Source: Streptomyces sp. WAC08241 (lineage in GTDB: Bacteria > Actinomycetota > Actinomycetes > Streptomycetales > Streptomycetaceae). From it: 64,000 bases of DNA. The stretch lies in the NCBI GenBank assembly GCA_007858575.1, contig CP042279.1, positions 3,286,001 through 3,350,000 on the forward strand. Reading direction: 5' to 3'. The notes under the pieces are model-generated. The model was not told where the DNA came from, did not search any database, and saw only the letters and a program-made list of their open reading frames with translations. Below, piece by piece: positions 57,083 to 64,000 of the stretch. The translations under genes were made by a program, and so were the position numbers. How positions within the stretch are numbered: the stretch's first letter is position 1; each line of letters opens with the position of its first letter.

Positions 57083-58770
57083 CGGACGCCCTCCCGGAAG
57101 CGCGGTGCCGGAAGGACCGGCGCGTGCCGGGCCGGGCCCAGGAGGCCGTCGGCCAGTCGGTCGTGGGCCTCCGAGCGGTGCGCGCCGCCGGGGAGGCCGA
57201 GCCGGTCGAGGACCAGGGCGAGTCCCGCGCGGAGGCGGAGGTCCGCGTCGGGGTGCGCGGCCCCTGCGTCCAGCGGTGCAGCACCGCCGCTCCGGCGAAG
57301 CAGAGTTCGTAGCGCGCGGCCAGGTCGAAGGCCCGCTGGGGGACCTCCCTGGGGGTGCGGTCGAGGGACTCCATGCTCCGGTGCGCCGCCCGGGTCACCG
57401 CTTCCAGCCGCGCGGCCATCCCGGCCGTCTCCCGGGAGAGCAGCCCCTGGCGGGCCGCCCGGCGGACCGCCTCCGCGGCCTCCGGGAGGAGTGCGACGAG
57501 GGTGTCGCCGCCGGAGAGGAGGCGCAGTCGCTCCGGGGCGAAGGGGGCAGCGGTCCGGCGAGGGTGGCGGGCAGCGCCGCCCTGTCCGCGCGGCCCGTCC
57601 GCCAGGCGCGGGCCAGGGAGGGAAGTGGTCGACGGCCAGGTTGCGGGTGACGGCGGTGCTGCCGTCGAAGACCGCGACGATCCGGTGGTCCCGCTCCAGC
57701 TTGGCGAACGAGCCGTCCAGGAACCCCTCGCTCAGGAAGCCGCGCACGCCCAGGAGTTCGGTGATCCGGTCCAGGGCGTCCTGGACCAGGTTCGGCACGA
57801 GGGCCTTGGTGACGGCGGAGACGAGGGCGAGCTCCGGGGTGAGGGTGTGGATGGCGCGGGCGGCGACGTCCACCACGGTCCCGGCCACGTCGAGCGCGGC
57901 CGCCGCCTCGCCCAGGACGCGGCGCACCCGGGGCAGGGTCGCGAGGTCGCGGCCGTACAGGTTGCGGCCCCGGGCGTAGGGGACGGCGATGTCGAGCGCG
58001 TGGTCGAGCGCGCCGAGGGAGAGCGCCGTGCACAGGACGCGGGTGAGCTGGAGCGTCCGCAGGACGGTGTCGAGACCGGTGCCCTCCGCGCCGACGAGGG
58101 AGTCGTCGCCGACCACCGCCCCGTCGAAGGCGATGCCGCTGATGTCGGCGCCCCGGATGCCGTGGGTGCGGACCTTGGGCAGGACCCGGTACGCGCCGGG
58201 CGCCAGGCGGTCCTTGTCGACGAGGAACACGCTGAAGCCGCGGGGCCCGCCGCCCTCCCGCGTACGGGCGAGGAGGCAGACGTACCGGCTCCTTCCGGCG
58301 TTGTTGATCAGCCACTTCTCGCCGTCGAGGCGCCAGCCGCCGGAGACGGGCCGGGCGGTGAGCCCGCCCGCGAGGAGGTCCCCGCCGTGGTCGCGCTCGG
58401 TGAGCGCCCAGGAGACGACGGCGCCGCCGCGGACGGCACCGGCGAGCCGGGCGGCCTGGTCGGGGCGGCCCGCGAGCCAGACGGGGGCGGCGCCCAGGAA
58501 GGTCTTGCCGTGGGCGACGGCGACGGTGAGGTCGCGGCGGGCCACGGCCCGCTGGAGACCGACCAGTTCGGGCATGTCGCGCAGCCGGCCGCCGTACCGC
58601 GCGTCGACGTAGTGGGCGGGCAGGCCCAGGGAGTCGAGCGCGGCGCAGGCCTCCGCCGGGAAGTCCTCCCGCCGGTCGAGCTCGGCGTTGACGGCGGCGC
58701 CGAACGGCCCGGACGCCGGGTCGGCCCCGTCCAGGAGGGTGTCGAAGGCGGTGACGGCGACGTGGGACAC
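57079..58770 (-). CDS. Acyl-CoA dehydrogenase-like protein 2
   Basis: About 564 aa. GLPAHYVDARYGGRLRDMPELV, VVSWALTERDHGGDLLAG (flavin/substrate loop), WRLDGEKWLINNAGRSRYVCLLA, LDTVLRTLQLTRVLCTALSLGALDHAL and RNLYGRDLATLPRVRRVLGEAA define the family; KLERDHRIVAVFDGSTAVTRNLAVDHF follows, where FDGSTAV matches the conserved region near the catalytic Glu and the acyl pocket. The C-terminal helical extension ends VLPAPRFREGVR. Frame breaks near 57620, 57545 and 57275. It probably forms a heteromer or acts in turn with protein 1 to desaturate an acyl-ACP. GTG start. Confidence 0.87.
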   Translation of the reverse strand: MSHVAVTAFDTLLDGADPASGPFGAAVNAELDRREDFPAEACAALDSLGLPAHYVDARYGGRLRDMPELVGLQRAVARRDLTVAVAHGKTFLGAAPVWLAGRPDQAARLAGAVRGGAVVSWALTERDHGGDLLAGGLTARPVSGGWRLDGEKWLINNAGRSRYVCLLARTREGGGPRGFSVFLVDKDRLAPGAYRVLPKVRTHGIRGADISGIAFDGAVVGDDSLVGAEGTGLDTVLRTLQLTRVLCTALSLGALDHALDIAVPYARGRNLYGRDLATLPRVRRVLGEAAAALDVAGTVVDVAARAIHTLTPELALVSAVTKALVPNLVQDALDRITELLGVRGFLSEGFLDGSFAKLERDHRIVAVFDGSTAVTRNLAVDHFPPWPAPGGRAARTGRRCPPPSPDRCPLRPGATAPPLRRRHPRRTPPGGRGGGPPGGPPGAALPGDGRDGRAAGSGDPGGAPEHGVPRPHPQGGPPAGLRPGRALRTLLRRSGGAAPLDAGAAHPDADLRLRAGLALVLDRLGLPGGAHRSEAHDRLADGLLGPARHAPVLPAPRFREGVR

Positions 58771-58901
58771 AGGGGTTCTCCGGGGAGTCGTGGGCCCGCC
58801 GGGCCGCTGGGGAGGGGGACGTCCGGGGTCTTCGCCGCCGTGGGGGCGGTGGGGGCGCCGCGGCGAGGACCCCGGCGGTCGGGGGCGGCCGTCGCCGCCG
58901 T

Positions 58902-59825
58902 TCAGGGGGCGGGCGCGGCCGGGGCGGGCTCCGGTGCCGGCCGCGCCCGGTGGGGTCCCGGCCGGCCGGCCGTGCGACCGGGCGCCTCCCGGGGCACGCC
59001 GGGGCGTACGGCGGCGGTGATCCGGCGGGTGATCTTCCGCCGGCCCGGCGCCGCCGGGAGCGCCTTGTGCAGGACGGAGGCGTTGTCCCAGAGCAGGACG
59101 TCACCGACGCTCCAGCGGTGCCGGTACACCCGGTCGGGCCGCGTCACCTCGCCGTACAGGAGGTCGAGCAGGCGCCGGCCCTCCTCGGGCGTCCGGCCCG
59201 GGACGTCCCGGAGCCAGTACTCGTTGAGGACGAGGCGCGGCGGCCGGTGGTGTGGTGGGCGGCGACGAGCGGGCGGACGAAGTCGGTGAGTTCGGCGAGC
59301 TTGCGGTTCCGCTCGGCCTCGGACAGGACGACGGTCCGCATGGCGGTCGCGCGCCGCATGTCCTGCTCGGCGATCCGCCGGCAGGGGAAGCCGCCGTCCA
59401 GGCCGTCGACCTCGGCGCGCAGGGCGCCGGGGAGGGCGTCGTATCCGGCGCGGAGGTCGGCGAACAGCGTCTCGCCCCGGCATCGGCGCCTCGTCGCAGG
59501 TCAGGACGGTGACCAGCGGGGTGTCGGGGACGAAGGAGCCGTCGGCGTGCCAGTACTGCCCGCCCGCGTTGGCGCCGAGTCCGCGCACGTTGGACTGGAG
59601 GCGTACGTGGGGTTGCCCCGGCACCCGGTGTCCGGCGGGGAAGACCGTCTGGGGTTCGCCGAACGAGCGGGCGAGCGCGGTGAGGGCCTCCGGGTCGCGC
59701 GGGAACCGGGGCAGGTGGAGCACCCCGTGCTCCCAGAGCAGGGCGCGCAGGGCTCCCGGGGGCGCGGTGGCCGGGTCGTCGACGCGCAGCCCCGGGCCGG
59801 AGCCGGCGAGTTCCGTCGTTCTCAT
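58902..59825 (-). CDS. TauD/TfdA family Fe(II)/2-oxoglutarate dioxygenase
   Basis: About 308 aa. LLWEHGVLHLPRFPRDPEALTALARSFGE and GGQYWHADGSFVPDTPLVTVL with the HxD iron motif; ADLRAGYDALPGALRAEVDGL; the distal His in LLWDNASVLHKALPA and the 2-oxoglutarate Arg in RRKITRRITA. It likely hydroxylates or desaturates a carbon in the lasso peptide or the acyl chain. The ATG overlaps the stop of the lasso B2 gene, tying it firmly to lasso synthesis. Frame breaks near 59478 and 59245. The tail after AAVRPGVP is Pro/Arg-rich. Confidence 0.88.
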   Translation of the reverse strand: MRTTELAGSGPGLRVDDPATAPPGALRALLWEHGVLHLPRFPRDPEALTALARSFGEPQTVFPAGHRVPGQPHVRLQSNVRGLGANAGGQYWHADGSFVPDTPLVTVLTCDEAPMPGRDAVRRPPRRIRRPPRRPARRGRRPGRRLPLPADRRAGHAARDRHADRRPVRGRAEPQARRTHRLRPPARRRPPHHRPPRLVLNEYWLRDVPGRTPEEGRRLLDLLYGEVTRPDRVYRHRWSVGDVLLWDNASVLHKALPAAPGRRKITRRITAAVRPGVPREAPGRTAGRPGPHRARPAPEPAPAAPAP

Positions 59826-60244
59826 GACCTCTCCAGGGGAGGCACGCGGATCAGGGTGGTGTGGTAGCCGCGCGGATACGGCTCGTCGACGGGCTCGCCG
59901 TCGACCTCGACCCAGGCGTGGGCGAGGAAGGGCACGACGCGGACGCCGGAGCACCAGGTCGGCCACTGGCCGCGGAGGCGGCAGAGCAGGGCGGTGGCCA
60001 GGGAGCGCTGGACGCAGCCCTCCCCCGCGCAGTTGACGCTGACGGCCACGACCTCGGCGCGGCCGCGCGCGGCCTCCTCGGCGGTGGCGGGGCGGGCGCC
60101 CCTGCGCAGGACCTCGAGGACGGCGCGGATGCGGGCGGGCGGGCGGCGCATCAGCAGCCGGGCGGCGGCGACGGCGAGCCACGGCAGGGGGCGCCGGTGC
60201 GCGGCGAGCCGCGGGCGGTCGACGATCGCGACGGGCGAGCTCAT
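59822..60244 (-). CDS. Lasso peptide biosynthesis B2 protein (leader protease)
   Basis: 140 aa, one frame. The transglutaminase-like protease has Cys in GEGCVQRSLATALLCRLRG, His in VVPFLAHAWVEVDGEPVDEPY and Asp in the same segment. B2 cuts the leader from the precursor, guided by B1. ATG overlaps the B1 stop and the stop overlaps the dioxygenase ATG. Length and motifs fit actinobacterial B2 proteins exactly. Confidence 0.95.
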   Translation of the reverse strand: MSSPVAIVDRPRLAAHRRPLPWLAVAAARLLMRRPPARIRAVLEVLRRGARPATAEEAARGRAEVVAVSVNCAGEGCVQRSLATALLCRLRGQWPTWCSGVRVVPFLAHAWVEVDGEPVDEPYPRGYHTTLIRVPPLERS

Positions 60245-60498
60245 GCCGTCACCAGTCCGGCGCCGCGCAGCTTGTCCACGAGCCCGGCGGCGTCCCGGGC
60301 GGCCCGGTCGGCGGGGACGGTGGCGCCGGCGGCCGCGTCGAGGGCGGCCTGCCGGGTGTCCCGGCCGTCGAGCAGCGCCTGGAGGAGGCGCGCGCCGGAG
60401 CCGTTGAGCCGCCAGTAGCGGCCGGTCCGTTCGTCGAGGAGGACGGCGCCGTCGTCGGTCCGGGCGATCGACACTCCGTCAGCGAGGCTGAGCGACAC
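60241..60498 (-). CDS. Lasso peptide B1 protein (PqqD-like leader recognition)
   Basis: 85 aa, one frame. DGVSIARTDDGAVLLDERTGRYWRLNGSGARLLQALLDG and the C-terminal DAAGLVDKLRGAGLV give the PqqD/RRE fold. It binds the YxxP motif of the precursor leader and delivers it to B2. GTG start at 60498; the upstream cyclase frame runs into it without a stop in the raw sequence. Confidence 0.93.
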   Translation of the reverse strand: MSLSLADGVSIARTDDGAVLLDERTGRYWRLNGSGARLLQALLDGRDTRQAALDAAAGATVPADRAARDAAGLVDKLRGAGLVTA

Positions 60499-62467
60499 GG
60501 GGGTCCTCCTGTCGGTCGGGGCGGCCGGCCGGGCCGCGGCGTGGGCGGGCGGCCGGCGCCCGGGTCGGGTCCGGGGTTCCGGCGGTGGGCGCGGCCGCGG
60601 TGAGGCGTACGGGCGTCTCGGCCGGGGCAGGTTCCAGTCCGCGCGGGCGCGCAGCCAGTTCTCGACGGCCATGGTGGCGTCGAGGGCGCCCCAGGGGAGC
60701 CCGGGCGGATAGGCGGCGAGCGCCATGTGGCGGAGGGTCGCCGGGTCGATCAGGCCGAGTCCGGCGAGCAGCGGCCGGTCGAAGAGTTCGGCGATCTGGC
60801 CCCGGCGGCGCCGCTGGCCGCGGAAGAAGTCGTCGGAGAACTCGCCCTTGGTGGCCCGGTCGAGGGAGCCCTCGGGCATGGTGCCGCGCATCGCCTCGAC
60901 CATGAGCGGCTTGTACGTCCACGGGGAGCTGCGCTCCTCGGGTCGTACCGCGAGGCAGGCCTCCATGACCCGGTCGTCCAGGTAGGGCGCCTGGAGGACC
61001 GCGCCGGCCCCGGCGGTCACCGTCTCGGCGAGCCGGACGGCCGCGCCGAGCTGACGCGCCAGGTCGACGGTGGTGTGGGCGGCGCGGGTGGGGGCGTACG
61101 GCCGGGCGGTCCCGGCGCGGCGGCGCAGCTCGTCGGCGAGGCCGGCGGCGGCGTCGCCGGTGACCCACGGCGGCAGCCGCAGCGGGTACTCCCAGCCGAA
61201 CAGCGGCCGGTTGGCGGGCGGGAAGGGGTCGGTGAGCGCGTCGGCCTCGGCCGCGAGCCAGGGCCCGTACGGGCGCCGGTCGGCGAGCGCCCGGAGGGTC
61301 GCGGTCGTCGACCAGCGGCGCAGGGCCCGCATGCCGGCGAGGTGTTCGCGGGCGAGGGCGGGGCGGCGGCGCGTCAGGTCGTGCAGGTAGCTGGGCTTGA
61401 CGGCGAGGACCTCGTCGCCGCCGTGGCCGGTGAGGTGGACGCCGGCGCCGGCTCCGGCGAGGCGGCGGGCGGTCTCGCGGAGCCGTGCCACCGGCCTGAT
61501 CCAGCGGGTGGGTTCGTCGAGGTTCGTGACCGGCCGGGCCACGTCCTCGAACATGTCGGGGAGTTCGCCCGGTCCGAAGACGGTGTGGTGATGTGCTCGC
61601 CGTCCAGCAGGTCCTGTGCCCTGGCGGCCCAGACGTGGTCGTCGTGGGTGGGGTCCGCCACTCCGATGCGGACGGTGACGAGGGAGGCCGCCGCGCGGCG
61701 GGTGGCGTCGGCGGCGAGGAAGCTGAGGGGGTGGAGTCGAGGCCGCCCGAGAGGTCGGAGCCGACGACGGCGTTCTCGCGCACCCGTACGGCGACCGCGT
61801 CGGCGAGGGCTCGGGCGAGCAGGGGGCCGCCCCGCGCGCGGTCCAGTTCCTGGGCCGGCGGCCGCCACCACGTGCGGGTGCGGGCCGTGCCGTCGTCCGC
61901 GATCAGCAGACAGGCGTCCGGCGGCACCAGGTCCACCCCGGACCAGACCGGCTCGGTGAGCGAGGACGGCGTCATGGCGAGGAGCCGTGCGGTGAGCCGT
62001 ACGGGGTCGAGCGGCGCGTCGGTGAGGGCGGCGAGCAGGTCGGCCCGGTCGGCGGCGAGGGCCGTGCCGGCGAGGGTGGTGGTGAAGACCCTGCGGACGC
62101 CCGTGGCGGTGCCCTGGACGCGGACCTCCCCGTCGACGCTCGCCACGAGGTGGGCGCTGCCGGTGAGGGAGGCGGCGAGGGCGTCGAGGTCGGCCGTGCC
62201 GCGCACGCGCCGGGCCCAGTCGGCCAGTTCGCCGGCGGTCAGGGCGTGGGTGCCGGTCACGAGGAGCGCGGTGCCGCCGTGCCGGGCGGCGACAGCCGTG
62301 GCGGCGCCGGTCGTGCCGTCGGGGGCGCTGCCGACGACCCAGGCCGGCCGGAGGCGTGGGTGAGGGTGAATCCGATGCGGTCGCGCAGCCGCCGCACCAC
62401 CGGGAGCGCGGACGCGCAGTCGGCAGGGCGACGAACCAGGGCCCGGAAGGGCCGGGTTCTCCAGCAT
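60479..62467 (-). CDS. Lasso cyclase (asparagine synthetase-like, C protein)
   Basis: About 660 aa. Starts MLENPALPGPWFVALPD; the N-terminal half is glutaminase-like but lacks a catalytic Cys2; the synthetase half has VGSDLSGGLDSTPLSFLA (ATP pyrophosphatase motif), VHLTGHGGDEVLAVKPSYL and AVLQAPYLDDRVMEACLAV, then PLMVEAMRGTMPEGSLDRATKGEFSDDFF. It adenylates the Asp side chain of the core and closes the macrolactam with Gly1. RBS GGAGG before ATG 62467. Frame breaks near 62430, 62345, 61737, 61590. The exact end is uncertain (60479-60520). Confidence 0.93.
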   Translation of the reverse strand: MLENPALPGPGSSPCRLRVRAPGGAAAARPHRIHPHPRLRPAWVVGSAPDGTTGAATAVAARHGGTALLVTGTHALTAGELADWARRVRGTADLDALAASLTGSAHLVASVDGEVRVQGTATGVRRVFTTTLAGTALAADRADLLAALTDAPLDPVRLTARLLAMTPSSLTEPVWSGVDLVPPDACLLIADDGTARTRTWWRPPAQELDRARGGPLLARALADAVAVRVRENAVVGSDLSGGLDSTPSASSPPTPPAARRPPSSPSASEWRTPPTTTTSGPPGHRTCWTASTSPHRLRTGRTPRHVRGRGPAGHEPRRTHPLDQAGGTAPRDRPPPRRSRRRRPPHRPRRRRGPRRQAQLPARPDAPPPRPRPRTPRRHAGPAPLVDDRDPPGARRPAPVRALARGRGRRAHRPLPARQPAAVRLGVPAAAAAVGHRRRRRRPRRRAAPPRRDRPAVRPHPRRPHHRRPGASARRGRPARRDGDRRGRRGPPGALPGRPGHGGLPRGTTRGAQLPVDVQAAHGRGDARHHARGLPRPGHQGRVLRRLLPRPAAPPGPDRRTLRPAAARRTRPDRPGDPPPHGARRLSARAPLGRPRRHHGRRELAARPRGLEPAPAETPVRLTAAAPTAGTPDPTRAPAARPRRGPAGRPDRQEDPRVAQPR

Positions 62468-62588
62468 TTTTCCTCCGCGATTCCGGCGGGGCGCCGGCAG
62501 GGCGGAACGCGGGGAGAATCCGCGTTCCGCCGCCGCACGGCATCGACCCGATTCATTCATTCAGTCGGAAAGGAAACCCGTTCGGGGA

Positions 62589-62713
62589 TCAGTCGAAGTG
62601 AATGAAGAAGTCGGCCAGCGGGAAGCCGACTCCCGGGTGAGCTCGTCGTAGTCGCCCAGCTCGGAGAGCTCGGGAACCTCATAGACCTGACCGGTCTCGA
62701 TCTCCTTCTCCAT
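62589..62713 (-). CDS. Lasso peptide precursor (41 aa after restoring one base)
   Basis: ATG 62713 follows AGGAGGT by 7 bases. The leader contains YEVPELSELGDYDELTR, matching the actinobacterial rule YxxPxLxxxGxxxxxTx. The raw frame then degenerates, but adding one G to the GGG near 62634 gives the core GVGFPLADFFIHFD and a stop at 62589; total length 126 bases, 42 codons. Thr is at leader position -2, Gly1 and Asp8 would form an 8-residue ring, and PheIle/Phe residues in the tail can act as steric plugs. No Lys, Ser, Thr, Tyr or Cys is in the core. Located 121 bases before the cyclase. Confidence 0.87.
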
Positions 62714-63203
62714 GACAGACCTCCTGTTGTCGACGGATGGGAAAACGTCCGGGCGGAGACCCGGACGGGATTCAACGTAGACCCGGCCCCGCGGAGAGGA
62801 ACAGCTATTCCCGGGGTCCTGGCAGGAAGGGGACAGAGCGGCCGCGGACACGGTCTCCGACCGGCCCCCGGCGGGCTTTCGGGCGGAACTCCCGGCAGGA
62901 CTTCCGGCCGGGCCCAAGGCGGGATTCCCGGCACGGCTCCCGGCAGGGCCCAAGGCGGGATTCCCGGCACGGCTCTCGGCAGGGCCCAAGGCGGGATTCC
63001 CAGCACGGCTCCCGGCAGGGCTTCCGGCACGGCTCCCGGCGGGATCCGCACCCGGGACCCTGCGGTTTTCCGCAGGGCGGGAAGTGCGGAGAACACCACC
63101 GGGGTGGACGGCAACCCTCATACCGGTGCTGAGCAGCGGTTTCTAGGTTGGTGGAAGAAGAACGGGGCGCCCGCCCCGTCCCTGCCGGCTTGGGAGTCCC
63201 CTC
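62714..63203. other. Divergent intergenic region with 36-bp repeats
   Basis: 490 bases between the lasso precursor and dedA. It holds the lasso RBS (62721-62727), a near palindrome GGAACAGCTATTCC at 62798-62811 that may be an operator, and the 36-bp array. Open frames across the array reflect its period (a multiple of three) and are not called as genes. Confidence 0.5.
62910..63045. repeat. Tandem 36-bp repeat, three full copies plus a partial
   Basis: Units beginning GGGCCCAAGGCGGGATTCCC start at 62910, 62946 and 62982; a partial unit follows at 63018 and degenerate copies precede 62910. Copies differ at only one or two bases, so the array is recent or kept uniform. Confidence 0.9.
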
Positions 63204-63863
63204 ATGAACCTCACGACCATGGCGCTCGCCCAGCAGCCCGCGGACGGTGTCGCCGGCTGGGCCGCCGACCTCGTCGCCACGATGGGCGGCCCGGGGCCGG
63301 TCTCGCCATCGCCCTGGAGAACCTCTTCCCGCCGCTGCCCAGCGAGGTCATCCTGCCGCTGACCGGCTTCGCCGCCGGCCAGGGCGTGCTGAGCCTGGCC
63401 TCGGCGCTGTTCTGGACGACGCTCGGCTCCGTGGTCGGCGCGGTGGCGCTCTACTGGATCGGGGTGCTCTTCGGCCGGGAGCGGATGCACGCGATCTGGG
63501 GAAGCTGCCCTGGTGAAGGCCTCGGACCTGGTCCGCACCGAGCAGTGGTTCGTCAAGCACGGCACCAAGGCGGTCTTCTTCGGCCGGATGGTGCCGATCT
63601 TCCGCAGCCTGATCTCGGTGCCCGCCGGCGTCGAGCGGATGCCGATGCCGACGTTCATCATGCTCACCACGCTCGGCAGCCTCATCTGGAACGGCATCCT
63701 GGTGATGGCCGGCTACTGGCTGGGCGACCAGTGGGACGTCGTGGAGACCTACGTCGGCTTCCTGTCGAAGGCCGTCCTGGTCCTCGTCGTCGTCGCCGTC
63801 GTGGCCTACGTGGCCGTCCGGCTGCGCGGCCGCGGCCGCGCCCAGCACCGGCGCGCCTCGTGA
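63204..63863 (+). CDS. DedA family membrane protein
   Basis: About 220 aa. LENLFPPLPSEVILPLTGFAAGQG, ALFWTTLGSVVGAVALYWIG, the cytoplasmic FGRMVPIFRSLISVPAGVERMP motif with the key arginines, and STLGSLIWNGILVMAGYWLG-like TTLGSLIWNGILVMAGYWLG. DedA proteins flip or handle membrane lipids and need the proton motive force. The C-terminus is basic. Frame breaks near 63292 and 63500. RBS GGGAG before ATG 63204. Followed by a strong terminator. Confidence 0.92.
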
Positions 63864-63898
63864 CCCTCGCCTCCCGCCCCACCGGTACGGCACCGCTC

Positions 63899-63936
63899 CC
63901 CGCACGGCCCGGGCGATCTTGCCCGGGCCGTGCGGG
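63899..63936 (+). terminator. Terminator after dedA
   Basis: A perfect 16-bp stem (63899-63914 with 63921-63936) on the loop GATCTT, 36 bases beyond the dedA stop. Confidence 0.85.
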
Positions 63937-63955
63937 CGCACTAGTCTCGGGCCCC

Positions 63956-64000
63956 GTGCAAGGGGACTTAACAGGCACCGCGTCCGACCGACCGCCGGCC
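63956..64000 (+). CDS. Possible start of a further gene (runs off the right edge)
   Basis: GTG at 63956 opens MQGDLTGTASDRPPA to the window end. TAGTCT 8 bases upstream could be a -10 of a leaderless transcript. The fifth codon is TTA, the rare bldA-dependent leucine codon. Only 15 codons are visible, so this is a guess. Confidence 0.3.
   Translation, partial: MQGDLTGTASDRPPA

Noticed and set aside
9580..62713. Many apparent pseudogenes
   Set aside because: Frame changes are evenly spread over conserved and variable genes, active-site motifs remain intact on both sides, and losses sit mostly in G/C runs, so sequencing error explains them better than decay.
62910..63045. CRISPR array from the 36-bp repeat length
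   Set aside because: The repeats are contiguous with no spacers between them.
62557..63121. Two overlapping minus-strand frames with 12-residue repeats before the lasso precursor
   Set aside because: They arise from the 36-bp tandem array, whose period is a multiple of three. No start with an RBS or family resemblance was seen, and they overlap the precursor in the wrong frame.
1..64000. tRNA or rRNA genes
   Set aside because: I saw no cloverleaf-like or rRNA-like stretches while reading; a tRNAscan/Rfam search would be needed to exclude small RNAs.

Overview
The window is high-GC actinobacterial DNA, most likely from a Streptomyces or close relative. Signs are the strong third-position GC, GTG and TTG starts, many 4-base ATGA/GTGA gene overlaps, and families typical of streptomycetes (Pnkp/Hen1 RNA repair, DUF6099, SepF-like, LAL regulators, BlaI/M56 pairs, lasso and azole RiPP genes). 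The assembly carries many 1-2 base losses, often in short G or C runs. Most long genes are therefore split between two or three reading frames. I read the split genes as sequencing errors in intact genes, not as pseudogenes, and give the span of the reconstructed gene.

Layout. (1) 1-9165, minus strand, housekeeping: start of Pnkp, Hen1, homocysteine methyltransferase with an F420-type oxidoreductase, DUF6099, MazG-like and AAA ATPase, SepF-like, thioesterase, aminotransferase. (2) 9580-18191, plus strand, a tightly coupled operon: PaaA/PaaC-like di-iron protein, radical SAM enzyme, ACP, ketosynthase, InhA-like enoyl reductase, KAS III, alpha/beta hydrolase, phosphopantetheinyl transferase, acyl-AMP ligase, then a LAL regulator (18283-21113). 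It looks like a small fatty-acyl natural product pathway that I cannot match to a known one. (3) 21097-31770, a probable collagen-use locus: secreted S1 protease, GlsB-like protein, GntR regulator, 4-hydroxyproline epimerase, DapA-family deaminase, three-subunit D-hydroxyproline dehydrogenase, and a secreted M9 collagenase. (4) 31900-45608: tandem repeats, transporter, TerB, DLH-like hydrolase, M56/BlaI, NfeD-like plus flotillin, antiporter plus RCK_C protein, two-component pair, ATP-grasp protein, PAS-PP2C phosphatase.

(5) 45806-52156, plus strand: DUF5937-type regulator, a block of seven short direct repeats, a RiPP precursor peptide coupled to a fused leader-binding/YcaO cyclodehydratase (TOMM type), a transposase remnant and a DesK/NarL-type two-component pair. 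(6) 62713 down to 52153, minus strand, one long operon: lasso peptide precursor (predicted core GVGFPLADFFIHFD, visible only after restoring one lost G), lasso cyclase, B1 and B2 proteins, TauD-type dioxygenase, two acyl-CoA dehydrogenases, ACP, stand-alone condensation domain, phosphopantetheinyl transferase, and an orphan SagB N-terminal domain. The overlaps suggest one transcription unit, which would make or attach an acyl group to a lasso peptide. That combination is the best candidate in the window for an undescribed system. (7) 63204-64000: DedA protein, a terminator, and the possible start of another gene.
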